A stretch of DNA of 64,000 bases from CAWCLK01 sp963796225 (lineage in GTDB: Bacteria; Actinomycetota; Nitriliruptoria; Nitriliruptorales; Nitriliruptoraceae), in assembly GCA_963796225.1 (NCBI GenBank), contig CAWCLK010000008.1, forward strand, positions 124,001 to 188,000, read 5' to 3'. The translations under genes were made by a program, and so were the position numbers. Positions within the stretch are counted from its first letter, which is position 1, and every line of letters starts with the position of its first letter. The notes beneath the pieces were generated by a model. That model was not told the origin of the DNA. It ran no database searches and was given only the letters and a program-made list of their open reading frames with translations. Shown here piece by piece: positions 45,768 through 54,484 of the stretch.

Positions 45768-46910
45768 TCAGCCGGCGAGGCGTTCACGGGTGAACCGGCG
45801 GGAGAGGCGCCACACCATCGAGGGGGTGACCACGCCCGTGGACAGGGCGAACTCGCAGAGGTCGCCCAGCACCCGCGGGTCCTCGGCGGCGGCGGCCACC
45901 GAGACCTCCACCGGCAGCGTCGACCGGAACATCCACGCCGCCGCGGTGGTGTGGCGCAGGTGCTGGCCCAGCCGGTGCCGCAGGCCCGCGCGGTAGGCGC
46001 GGTCGGCGCGGTCGGCGAACCGTGCCACGGCGGCGCCGGCCATGGCCCCGGACAGCAGCCCGTAGTAGATGCCCTCGCCGGTCAGGGGGTGGACGAGGCT
46101 GGCCGCGTCGCCGACCAGCAGCACGCGGCCGTGGGTCGGGGCGGGGCGGGCCGTCGACAGGGGCAGGTGGTGGGCCCGCAGCGTGCAGGGGTCCACCTCG
46201 ACGTCGGGCAGCACGGCAGCGATCCCGGCCTCGAGGTCACGGCGCGCCCCGACCCGGGTCGCGTCGAAGGGCCCGTACCCGACGTTGACCGTCCCCGACC
46301 CGTCGACCGGGAACGCCCACGCGTAGGCCGGCCACCGGTCGGCGACGAAGTGGATGGTCAGGGCGTCCACGTGCGGGGCGTGGCCGTAGGCGCGCATGGC
46401 CAGGCCGGTCCGCTGCCGCGGCTGGGGGGCGGCCCCGACCAGGCGACGGACCGTGGAGTTGGCCCCGTCGGCGCCCACGACCCACCGCGCCCGGACCACG
46501 TCGTCGAGGACGACGCCGCCGGGGACCGACGTCAGCGACCGCACCCGGTGCTGCACCGGCACCGCCCCGCGGGCGACGGCGGCCGCGTGCAGGCGACCGT
46601 CGAGGACCTCGCGGGGCACGACGTGCCCGGCACGCGGTGCACGCCCCCGGGCCCGGCGCCCCGACGGGGACACGACCTCGACCTGCACGATCGGCGGGTA
46701 CCCGTCCAGGACGTCGGCCACCCCGAGGCGGTGCAGGACGTCCACGCCGTCGGGCCCCACCCCGTCGCCGCACGTCTTGTCCCGCGGGAAGGTGGCGCGG
46801 TCGACCAGCGCCACGCGCAGGCCCGGGTCGCACTGGAGGGCGCGCAGGGCCGTGGCGGTACCGGCGGGACCCGCCCCGACCACGGCGAGGTCCACGTCCA
46901 TCAGGGCCAT
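45768..46910 (-). CDS. geranylgeranyl-reductase-family FAD oxidoreductase
   Basis: 380 residues. N-terminal FAD fold VVGAGPAGTATALRALQ, then DRATFPRDKTCGDGVGPDGVDVLHRLGV (the CGDGV motif marks the geranylgeranyl reductase/GGR family), VGADGANSTVRR, and LLVGDAASLVHPLTGEGIYYGLLSG. Family members reduce isoprenoid chains of menaquinone, archaeal lipids or chlorophyll side chains; in actinobacteria a menaquinone reductase (MenJ) role is known. The ATG at 46910 overlaps the DacB stop (TGATG). Third gene of the sigma-dacB operon. Confidence 0.85.
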   Translation of the reverse strand: MALMDVDLAVVGAGPAGTATALRALQCDPGLRVALVDRATFPRDKTCGDGVGPDGVDVLHRLGVADVLDGYPPIVQVEVVSPSGRRARGRAPRAGHVVPREVLDGRLHAAAVARGAVPVQHRVRSLTSVPGGVVLDDVVRARWVVGADGANSTVRRLVGAAPQPRQRTGLAMRAYGHAPHVDALTIHFVADRWPAYAWAFPVDGSGTVNVGYGPFDATRVGARRDLEAGIAAVLPDVEVDPCTLRAHHLPLSTARPAPTHGRVLLVGDAASLVHPLTGEGIYYGLLSGAMAGAAVARFADRADRAYRAGLRHRLGQHLRHTTAAAWMFRSTLPVEVSVAAAAEDPRVLGDLCEFALSTGVVTPSMVWRLSRRFTRERLAG

Positions 46911-48570
46911 CAGCCTGCCCCGCACGTCCGGCTCGGGGCACCCTCCGCGTCCCACGTCGTCCGGCAGCCGTCGAGGTGGTCGGCCAGCACCAGGGCCAGC
47001 CGGTCCATCAGCACGGTGACGGCCCACTGCCCGCCGGCGGGCGCCCCGTTGGCGACGACGGCCATGTGCAGGGGCCGGCCGCCGGCCTCGCCCGGCAGCA
47101 CGTGGCCCACCAGGGCCTTGACGTCGTCGAGCGTGCCGGTCTTGCCCAGCAGGCGCCCCGCCCCGGCCGTGCCGCGGAGCCGGTACTTCAGCGTCCCGGT
47201 CTCGCCGGCCACGGCCAGGCTGGCGTTCCACGCGTCGGCGTGCGGGCCGTTGGTCATGGCCACGTCGAGGTCGGCGAGCTGCCCCGCCGTGACCCGGTCG
47301 AGGCGGGACAGCCCGGAGCCGTCGGTCACGCGCAGCGGGGCGGGGTCGACGCCCAGCCCGTCGAGCACGGCGTGGGCGGTCCGGCCGGCCGCGGCCCACG
47401 ACCCGTCCCCGGTTGCCGCGTGCCCCGCGGCCAGCAGCATCGTGTCGGCCAGGTGGTTGTCGGACCGCTGCAGCGTGAACGCCAGCAGCTCGTCGACGGG
47501 TGGCGACTGCACGGCCGCGATGGGGCGTGGTCGACGGCACCGGCAGGGTCGAGGCGACCACGGCGCCCCGCACGCTGATGCCCCGTTCGGCCAGCTCGGC
47601 GGCGAAGACGTCGGCGGCGGTCCGAACCGGGTTGGTGGCGGCGTGCAGCTCGACCTGGACCGGGGCGTCCTCGGGGATCTCGACGTCGACGGTCAGGCCG
47701 GCGTTGACGGTCAGCTCGGTGATGTGGCGGGCGTTCTGGTCGTCGAGATAGGCCTGGCGCCACCCGGCGGCGACGTCGGCGTTGCCCCAGTCGACGCCCT
47801 CGGCGACCAGGCGCCCCGTGACCGTGGTGATCCCCGCGTCGGCGACCGCGTCGGCGAGGTCCTCCAGGGAGGTCGAGGGACGGGACGGGTACACGTGCCG
47901 CCGGTAGTCCTCGGTGGTCAGGACCGGGTCGCCCCCGCCGCGCAGCACCAGGTCGCCGTGCACCACCCCGTCATCGACCTCGCCCCGTGGTCGCCGCGGT
48001 GGTGGTGAAGCGGTGGTCGGGCCCGAGGGTCGACAGGACGGTCGCCGCCGTGACGGTCTTCATCGTCGAGGCGGGCAGCATGCGTGCCTCGGGCAGGCGG
48101 TCCACGATGCGGCGCCCCTCGGCATCGCGCACCGCGACGGCCACCTGCGCCCCCGCCAGGGAGGGGGCCAGCTCGTCGAGCAGGGCGTCCACCCGACGCT
48201 GGAGTCGGGTGGCGGACCGGTCGAGCTCGTCCCGGTCGTCGGGCAGCTGGGCCAGCACGTCGATGGCGGGCAGGGCGCTCAGCGGGGCGGCCCGGACCGT
48301 GACGCCCTCGGTCGGGACCCCCGCCGTGGCGGTGGGCGACGGCGACGGAGCGGCCGAGGTGGGACCGGCGGACGGTGTGACGGTGTCAGCGTCGGACGGC
48401 ATCCCGGTCGGATCGAGCGCGTCGACGTCGACGGCGTCCGAGTCGGGCGGCAGCACGAGCGCCCCGGCCACACCGCCGGCCACGAGCAGCACGGCCAGCG
48501 GGACCAGCAGACGACCGCGGCGGCGTCGACGGCCGAACCGCGGGATCGAGGTGCGATCCCGGCGCGCCAC
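46910..48570 (-). CDS. dacB: D-alanyl-D-alanine carboxypeptidase/endopeptidase, S13 (two frameshifts)
   Basis: About 553 residues after removing extra bases near 47984 and 47524. A membrane anchor (LLVPLAVLLVAGGVAGALVL) and a Pro/Ser/Thr linker precede the PBP4-type domain. All three penicillin-binding motifs are present: SxxK in ASTMKT, SxN in QRSDNHLADTML, and KTG in LLGKTGTLDD. The Gly-rich GDLVLRGGGDPVLT is the S13 signature. It trims stem peptides in the wall. GTG start five bases after the sigma-factor stop; its own stop overlaps the next gene. Confidence 0.88.
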
Positions 48571-48575
48571 CGGCG

Positions 48576-49712
48576 TCAGGAGGGGGCGTCGACGGAGTCC
48601 AGCAACCCCCGCAGCTGGAAGCCCCGCGACGGGTGGCGCAGCTTGGTGAGGGTCTTCTTCTCGATCTGGCGGATGCGTTCGCGCGTCAGGCCGAACTGTG
48701 CCCCGATGTCCTCGAGGGTGTGCTCCTCGCCGTCCATGAGGCCGTAGCGCAGCATCAGGACGGTGCGTTCGCGGTCGGTCAGGGCCGCCAGGGCCCGTTC
48801 GACCTCGTGCTTGGCCATCACGGCGGTCGCCGACCCCTCGGGGTCGACGGCGTCCTCGTCGGCGACGAGCTCGCCCATGGTGGCGTCGCCGTCCTCGCCG
48901 ATCGGCTTGTCGAGGGACGCGACGTCCTGGGCGGCGAGCTTGACCTCGCGGAGCCGCTCCACCGGGAGGCCGAGCTCGTCGGCGATCTCCTTCTCGGAGG
49001 GCTCACGGCCGAGCTGCTGGAGCAGCGCGAACTCGGCGTAGCGGACCTTGCCCATGAGCTCGTGCACGTGCACGGGCAGGCGGACGGTGCGGCCGGTGTT
49101 GGCCAGGCCGCGCTGCAGGGCCTGCCGGATCCACCAGGTGGCGTAGGTCGAGAACTTGTAGCCCTTGGTGTGGTCGAACTTCTCGACGCCGCGGATCAGG
49201 CCGAGGTTGCCCTCCTGGATGAGCGAGAGCAGGTCGACGCCCCGCCCGCGGAACTTGCGCGCGACCGACACGACCAGGCGCAGGTTGGCGCGGATCATGT
49301 GGTCCTTGGCGCGCTCGCCGCCGCGCTTGATCATGCGCAGCTGGGCCTTGCGGCGGGGCGTGAGCTTCTCGCCGGCCCCGATGATGATCGCCGCGGCCAG
49401 GCCCGCCTGGTAGCGCTTGGCCAGGTCGACCTCCTGCTCGGGGGTGAGCAGGTCGGTGCGCCCGATCTCGTTGAGGTACTGGCGCACGGAGTCCGAGGAG
49501 GCCGACAGCGGCGTGGCCTCGGGGCGGTCGGCGTCCTCGACGAGGTCGTCGAGGACCTGCATGCCGAGGTCCCGGGCCTTCTGGGCCATGTCGTCGACCC
49601 AGTTGTCGCTGTGGCTCAGCGGGTCGTACAGCTCCTGCAGCTCGGAGAGCAGCACGTAGCCGCGGCTGGCACCGCGCTCGAAGAGCTCGGAGATCGGCGT
49701 GACGTCGGACAC
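48576..49712 (-). CDS. RpoD-like sigma factor (copy 1, with region 1.1)
   Basis: 378 residues. An N-terminal region-1.1-like segment (ELFERGASRGYVLLSELQELYD) is followed by region 1.2 (SDSVRQYLNEIGRTDLLTPEQEVDLAKRYQ), regions 2.1-2.4 (IQEGNLGLIRGVEKFDHTKGYKFSTYATWWIRQALQR), region 3, and region 4.2 (TLEDIGAQFGLTRERIRQIEKKTLTKLRHPSR). GTG at 49712 has AGGGTGAGAG upstream; the longer frame from 49817 adds an Arg-rich, unconserved tail. First gene of an operon with dacB and the GGR-family gene. Either this or the copy at 51835 may be the principal factor. Confidence 0.9.
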   Translation of the reverse strand: MSDVTPISELFERGASRGYVLLSELQELYDPLSHSDNWVDDMAQKARDLGMQVLDDLVEDADRPEATPLSASSDSVRQYLNEIGRTDLLTPEQEVDLAKRYQAGLAAAIIIGAGEKLTPRRKAQLRMIKRGGERAKDHMIRANLRLVVSVARKFRGRGVDLLSLIQEGNLGLIRGVEKFDHTKGYKFSTYATWWIRQALQRGLANTGRTVRLPVHVHELMGKVRYAEFALLQQLGREPSEKEIADELGLPVERLREVKLAAQDVASLDKPIGEDGDATMGELVADEDAVDPEGSATAVMAKHEVERALAALTDRERTVLMLRYGLMDGEEHTLEDIGAQFGLTRERIRQIEKKTLTKLRHPSRGFQLRGLLDSVDAPS

Positions 49713-49860
49713 GGTGCGTCTCTCACCCTGGTCGGTGTCGCCATCGGCACGGCGCGGGAGCGTGCGTTGAGGACGACGTCGTTGGACGTTGGAGAAGGTG
49801 GCCCGGCAGCTCCCCACGAGGCCGCCTGTGGCGCGATGGTACGGAAGGTTCCGCGTGGTG

Positions 49861-51670
49861 TCAGGCGGGCGGGCTGCTGGAGCGTCCGGCCGCGGGTCGC
49901 GAGGGGCTGATCGGGTCCTGCTGCGGGGTCTCGGGCGGGTCGGTCTCGGCGGACGGGGCGGCCGCCTGCTGGGGGTCGGTCACGGTGTCGGTGCGGTCGA
50001 GGGTGGGCACCACCAGCACGCGGACACGTGGGCTCGACCCGGCGGGTGACCTCGTGGACGATGCGCTGGCCGCCGCCGCGGTCCATGGCGCGCGGGTAGG
50101 GCTCGCCCAGCACGATCAGGTCCACGTCCGACGACAGCGCCACCTCGACGATGGCGTCGACCACCGAATCGGCCACCTTGACCACCGGGTTGAAGGGGAC
50201 GTCGCGCGCCTGGGCGACCAGCGCGAGGAAACGAAGGGCGGGCGGCACGTCGTCGAGGTCGGCCGGCATGCGGTCGCGCGTGGCCACGTGCAGCCCGGAC
50301 AGCGTCGCCCCGGTCGACGCGGCCAGGTCGACGAGCTGGGGGGCCTTGCGTCGGGCCATCCCCGGGCTGGACAGGGGCACGAGGATGTGGCGGATGAGGC
50401 GTGGGCCCTGGTCCGAGTCGCCGCTGCCCGCGCCCTCGACGGCGTCGGCGCCGCTGTCGCCGGTGCGGTCCAGGGCCCGACCCACCGCGACGGGTCCGAT
50501 GAGCTCGAACACGACCACCGACCCCAGCACGATCGCCGAGATGTCCTGGCCGAGGCCGTCGAGGCCTGCCTGGGTGGCCCGGTCGAGCGTGAAGGCCGCC
50601 AGACCGATGGCCATGCCGGCGAACGGGCTGAGGCCCGCGCCGACCCAGGGGCCCCACTTCGCGCGGCGGCCCGGACGGGTCACCTCCGCCCCGATCCAGC
50701 CGCCGGCGACCTTGCCGGCCAGGCGGGTGAGCACGAACACGATGCCCGGCAGGCCGACCGAGGCGAGCTCGTCGAGGTGCACCCCGGCCCCGGCCACCAC
50801 GAAGAAGACGAGGAAGATCGGGGCGTCCAGGGTGCGCAGCGCGGAGAACATGGGTCGCGTGTCGCGCGGGTCGTTGGCCAGTCCCGCGCCGGCGATCAGG
50901 GTGGACATGACCACCGGCGCCCCGAGCTGGCTGCTGATCGCCACGGTGGCCACCAGGACCACGAGCACGAACAGCAGCCGCTCCCCCGGCCGGTGCACGG
51001 TGTCCATGAACCGGCGCATGACGAAGGCGGCCACCCCGCCGATCGCCAGGGACAGCACGATCAGCTGGGCGAAGGCGATCGCGCCCTGCCCGCCGTCGGA
51101 GGCCTCCGCGGCCAGCACGACCGGCAGGCCCAGGCCGAACAGCACCGCCGACGCGAGGTTGTCCAGCGCCGTGGCGGACAGCAGGTGGTCGGTGAACCGG
51201 CCGCGGGCCGCCCGCTGGGCGATCACCGCGACGAGCGTGGTCGGCGACGTGGACAGGGCGATCGCGGCCAGCAGGTAGGCGTAGGACACCGGCAGCCCCA
51301 CCGCCAGCAGCCCCACGAAGCACAGCACGAACACCAGCGCCACCTCGAGCACGGCGATCGGCGTCAACGTGGCGCGGATCTGGCGCAGCACCGGCAGCTC
51401 GAGCCGCTCGCCGATGCCGAAGACGATGGCGCCCAGCGAGATCGAGATCACCGGGTCGAGCCCGGCGAGCTGCTCGGTGCCGACGATCCCCAGCACCTCG
51501 GGGCCGATCACGATCCCGATGGCGATGAAGACGATGACCTCGGAGACCCACTGCCGCGTGGCGTGGCCCACCATGAAGGCCGCGACCCCGAGGGCGGCCA
51601 CGACCAGGAACCCGATGTCGGACCCCGACGAGCCGGACGCCGATTCGGCCGCGAGCAGCAGGTGGGGCAT
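49861..51670 (-). CDS. Na+/H+ or K+/H+ antiporter (CPA family) with C-terminal USP domain (one-base frameshift)
   Basis: About 602 residues. Twelve or so membrane spans with LSTSPTTLVAVI and ATALDNLASAVLFGLG (typical of CPA antiporters; the Asp of ATALDN is in the transport-site region). A soluble C-terminal part follows (IRHILVPLSSPGMARRKAPQLVDLAASTGATLSGLHV and VDLIVLGEPYPRAMDR) like a universal-stress-protein fold. An extra base near 50030 breaks the last strand; repaired, it reads RVRVLVVPTLDRTD and ends after a Pro/Ser tail at 49861. ATG at 51670 follows GAGGA. It stands between the two sigma-factor genes in the same direction. Confidence 0.83.
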
Positions 51671-51748
51671 CGGTCCTCGAAGGCTCGGTAGCCAGGTGCG
51701 GGGGCCAGGTGCGCGGGTGGAGCGGGCTCGACCGGGGGCCGAAGTGCC

Positions 51749-51754
51749 AGCCTA
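51749..51754 (-). promoter_or_regulatory. -10 box TAGGCT (minus) for antiporter gene
   Basis: TAGGCT on the minus strand about 78 bases before the ATG at 51670, downstream of the sigma-factor terminator. Confidence 0.35.
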
Positions 51755-51787
51755 CCCCGGTCGGCCCGACGCGACCGTGGCACACGA

Positions 51788-51820
51788 CGACCGCCCGCCG
51801 TCGGGAACGGCGGGCGGTCG
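51788..51820 (-). terminator. strong hairpin after second sigma-factor gene
   Basis: CGACCGCCCGCCGT and ACGGCGGGCGGTCG pair perfectly (14 bp) over a five-base loop, 15 bases past the sigma-factor stop. Confidence 0.75.
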
Positions 51821-51834
51821 TGGGGTGCGACGGC

Positions 51835-53001
51835 TCAGGCGGCCGTGGAGCGTTCCAGGACCCCGAGCAGGCCCGACAGGTGGTGGGCCCGCGAGGGGTG
51901 GCGGAGCTTGGCCAGGGCGCGGTTCTGCATCTGGCGGATGCGTTCGCGGGTGAGGTCGAAGTACTGGCCGACCTCCTCCAGCGTGCGCGGCTCCTGCCCG
52001 TCGAGGCCGAAGCGCAGGATGAGGATCATGCGCTCGCGCTCGTCGAGGTCGGCCAGGGCCTGCTCGACCTGCGCGACGGCGTCCTCGTGCTGGGCGGACT
52101 CGGCCGGGTCGGCGGACGCGGCGTCGGGGATCAGGTCCCCCATCGAGGCGTCGCCGTCCTCGCCGATGGGCTTGTCGAGGCTGACCAGGTCCTGCATCGC
52201 GTCACGCACCTCGCGGATGCGCTCGACGGTCAGGCCGACCTCCTCGGCGACCTCGGCGTCGGTCGGGTCGCCGCCCTTGCGCTGGCGGATGCGGGTCTCG
52301 GCGGACCGCAGCTTGCCGTACAGCTCCCAGACGTGGGCCGGGACGCGGATGGTGCGCGCCTTGGAGGCGACACCGCGCTGCAGGGCCTGGCGGATCCACC
52401 AGACGGCGTAGGTCGAGAACTTGTAGCCCTTGGTGTGGTCGAACTTCTCGACCGCACGCAACAGCCCGAGGTTGCCCTCCTGGATCAGCTCGATGAAGTC
52501 GAGGTCACGACCGGAGAACTTGCGGGCCTGCGGCACCACCAGGCGCAGGTTGGCCTGGACCATGCGCTCCTTCGCGCGCTTGCCGTCGACGCTGATGCGC
52601 CGCAGCATCGCCTTCTTCTTGGTGTCGAACTGGCGGTTGGACGCGAGGTAGCGGTCCGCCTCGAGGCCGGCCTGGTAGCGCTTGGCGAGGTTGGCCTCGT
52701 CCTCCTTGTCGAGCAGGGCGTGGCGCCCGGCGTCGTTCAGGTACTGGCGGACCAGGTCGGTGGTCAGGTGCCCGGACTCGATCTCGAGGTTCTCGGGCAG
52801 GTCGTCGACGACGTCGTCGATCAGCTGCAGGCCCGACTGGCGAACACGCTCCACGGCGTCCTCGAGCCAGCCGTCATCGGCCCGGGAATCGGGCTGCTGG
52901 ATGTCCTGGAGCTCCGAGAGCAGGACGAAGCCGCGCTCGGTCGATCGCTCGATCAGCTCCTCGACCGCGACTTCCGTCAGGGGAAGGTCGACGGTGCTCA
53001 C
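51835..53001 (-). CDS. RpoD-like sigma factor (copy 2, with region 1.1)
   Basis: 388 residues. Region 1.1-like VEELIERSTERGFVLLSELQDIQQ, region 1.2 TDLVRQYLNDAGRHALLDKEDEANLAKRYQ, region 2 IQEGNLGLLRAVEKFDHTKGYKFSTYAVWWIRQALQRG, and region 4.2 TLEEVGQYFDLTRERIRQMQNRALAKLRHPSR. It departs from the principal-sigma consensus more than copy 1 at several places (AVWW for ATWW; RQMQNRA for RQIExxA), which suggests a group 2 factor. GTG at 53001 has a strong site, GGAGGAAAT. Followed by a 14-bp-stem terminator. Confidence 0.9.
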   Translation of the reverse strand: MSTVDLPLTEVAVEELIERSTERGFVLLSELQDIQQPDSRADDGWLEDAVERVRQSGLQLIDDVVDDLPENLEIESGHLTTDLVRQYLNDAGRHALLDKEDEANLAKRYQAGLEADRYLASNRQFDTKKKAMLRRISVDGKRAKERMVQANLRLVVPQARKFSGRDLDFIELIQEGNLGLLRAVEKFDHTKGYKFSTYAVWWIRQALQRGVASKARTIRVPAHVWELYGKLRSAETRIRQRKGGDPTDAEVAEEVGLTVERIREVRDAMQDLVSLDKPIGEDGDASMGDLIPDAASADPAESAQHEDAVAQVEQALADLDERERMILILRFGLDGQEPRTLEEVGQYFDLTRERIRQMQNRALAKLRHPSRAHHLSGLLGVLERSTAA

Positions 53002-53402
53002 ATTTCCTCCTCGTGCCGCGCACGGCCGACCGGATCGTGACGGGCGGCGGTGCGGGCGGGTCTGCTTGGGGCTCGGTCGGGGTTCGTCCCCGATGGCGGG
53101 TCGAGACGGGCGACGGGGTGGCCGTCGTGCCCTCGACGGAACGTCCACCGGCCGTCCGGACCTGCTCGGGGATCTCGTCGACCACCCTTGCACGCACGTG
53201 AGGGCGGTGACTCGCGCGGGGTCGCGCGTTCGGACACCATCACGGCGGTGGCGGCGGCGGGATCGGGACGGACAGTGTCCGGTCGGACGGGTCACGGCTG
53301 CGGGATGGCCGTGCACCTGGTTCAACGCACGGCAGGGCGTGGTGTTCCGGGACGCCTCGCACTCCCCCTCCAGAACGTGCACTCAGCGCACATCTGGCGG
53401 GT
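53002..53402. other. 401-bp gap upstream of sigma-factor gene
   Basis: No credible gene on either strand; possible reading frames here are Arg/Gly/Pro-rich without motifs. The only distinct element is the inverted repeat CGGACA-G-TGTCCG at 53269-53281. No TA(C/G)(C/G)(C/G)T box close to the GTG was found, so the sigma gene may have a long leader or a different promoter class. Confidence 0.5.
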
Positions 53403-53807
53403 TCAGACCGCGACGACCTCCACTTTCAGTCCGTCAGGGTCCTCGAAGAACACCGCGTAGTGGTCCTCCCCGCCGGCATAGGGGTGCCGATCCGGGTACA
53501 GCACCCGCTCGCCCCGTCGGCGCAGCGCGTCGGTGAGGCGGTCGACCTCCGCAGGGGAGGCGACGGCGAAGGCGACGTGGTTGAGGCCGACCGACCGCCG
53601 GTCGAGGTCGGCGGCCCCCTCCGGGGCGAGCACGAGCGCGATGTAGGTGCCGGCGGGCTCGCCGGCCGGGTGCCAGCTGATGCCCTCGTCCCACTCCTGC
53701 AGGGGCTCGTAGCCGAGCTCGGTCAGCAGCCAGCCCCAGAACTCCGACGAGCGCTCGAGGTCGTGCACGTACAGCTCGAGGTGGTGGAGCACTCCGGGCA
53801 CGGACAT
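53403..53807 (-). CDS. VOC-family (glyoxalase/dioxygenase fold) protein
   Basis: 134 residues, two beta-alpha-beta-beta-beta modules. GVLHHLELYVHDLERSSEFWGWLLTELGY starts the first, with a His ligand; GLNHVAFAVASPAEVDRLTDALRRRG starts the second with another; AVFFEDPDGLKVEVV ends with the metal-binding Glu. Members bind a metal and act as glyoxalases, extradiol dioxygenases or antibiotic-binding proteins. ATG has GAGGAGG upstream and a minus-strand -10 box TACGGT at 53843-53848. Substrate unknown. Confidence 0.85.
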   Translation of the reverse strand: MSVPGVLHHLELYVHDLERSSEFWGWLLTELGYEPLQEWDEGISWHPAGEPAGTYIALVLAPEGAADLDRRSVGLNHVAFAVASPAEVDRLTDALRRRGERVLYPDRHPYAGGEDHYAVFFEDPDGLKVEVVAV

Positions 53808-53849
53808 GCGGTGGCCTCCTCGCGTCGCACTGACCCGGCCGGACCGTAG

Positions 53850-54137
53850 TCAGGCGACGCCGACGACCCGACCGTCGACGACCTCCACCCCGTCCCGGGC
53901 CAGCAGTCGCGCCTGCCGGTCGGCCAGATGGGCGGCCAGGCGCCCCGAGGCCGGCACCACCCGCCACCATGGCACCTCGCCGCCGTGCCGTGCCATGACG
54001 GTGCCGACCGCCCGCGCCGCCCCGGGGCGCCCCGCCTCGGCCGCCACCTCGCCGTAGGTGGCCACGGTGCCGGCGGGCAGGGACGCCACGACCTCGAGGA
54101 CGCGGTCGGTGAAGGCGGTGCGGGGCGGGGACGTCAC
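53850..54137 (-). CDS. alkyltransferase-like protein (ATL), Cys replaced by Trp
   Basis: 95 residues, only the DNA-binding domain of the O6-alkylguanine transferase family. TYGEVAAEAGRPGAARAVGTVMARHG is the helix-turn-helix with the Arg finger. The active-site PCHRV reads PWWRV (56-60), so it cannot accept an alkyl group; ATL proteins bind O6-alkylguanine and hand the lesion to nucleotide excision repair. A minus-strand TAGCGT (54144-54149) lies six bases before the GTG, predicting a leaderless mRNA. Confidence 0.88.
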   Translation of the reverse strand: MTSPPRTAFTDRVLEVVASLPAGTVATYGEVAAEAGRPGAARAVGTVMARHGGEVPWWRVVPASGRLAAHLADRQARLLARDGVEVVDGRVVGVA

Positions 54138-54143
54138 GCCCGC

Positions 54144-54165
54144 ACGCTAGGCCGGCGACTACGGT
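54144..54165. promoter_or_regulatory. divergent -10 boxes for ATL (minus) and Lrp-domain gene (plus)
   Basis: Minus TAGCGT at 54144-54149 and plus TACGGT at 54160-54165. The plus one gives a leader of about 28 nt with AGGAG at 54189-54193; the minus one is at leaderless distance. Confidence 0.5.
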
Positions 54166-54199
54166 CGAGGACGCCCCCGCTCGCCGCCAGGAGCCTGCC

Positions 54200-54484
54200 G
54201 TGATCACTGCCTTCGTGCTGGTCGACGTGGCCGTCGACGCCGTCCCCGAGGCCGCTCGCGCCATCACCGGGATCGACGGCGTGGTCGAGGTGTACTCGGT
54301 GACGGGGCGCTACGACCTGATCTGCAAGGTGCGCGTGTCGGCCAACGAGGACCTCGCGGACGTGGTCACCGGCGGGATCGACAAGGTCCCCGGCATCGTC
54401 GACTCGGAGACGGTGATCGCGTTCCGGGCCTACGCGGACGACGTGCTCGACGCCGGGTTCTCGCTGGGCGCCGAGGGCGGTTAG
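54200..54484 (+). CDS. stand-alone Lrp/AsnC ligand-binding (RAM) domain protein
   Basis: 94 residues: TAFVLVDVAVDAVPEAARAITGIDGVVEVYSVTGRYDLICKVRVSANEDLADVV is the alpha/beta sandwich of Lrp/AsnC C-terminal domains, which bind amino acids and oligomerise. The helix-turn-helix half is absent. Such free domains are common in actinobacteria and archaea and may tune full-length Lrp proteins. GTG at 54200 with AGGAG six bases upstream. Its stop overlaps that of the convergent PgpH gene (TTAG). Confidence 0.87.
   Translation: MITAFVLVDVAVDAVPEAARAITGIDGVVEVYSVTGRYDLICKVRVSANEDLADVVTGGIDKVPGIVDSETVIAFRAYADDVLDAGFSLGAEGG

Noticed and set aside
43851..48008. A 1385-codon open frame on the plus strand
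   Set aside because: It lies antisense to the VWA, AAA+, GGR and DacB genes, whose motifs are clear, and its translation is low-complexity Arg/Ser/Pro without domains. It is a product of the high GC content.
53050..53460. Possible gene in the gap before the second sigma factor
   Set aside because: Arg/Gly/Pro-rich, no ribosome site, runs into the convergent VOC gene.
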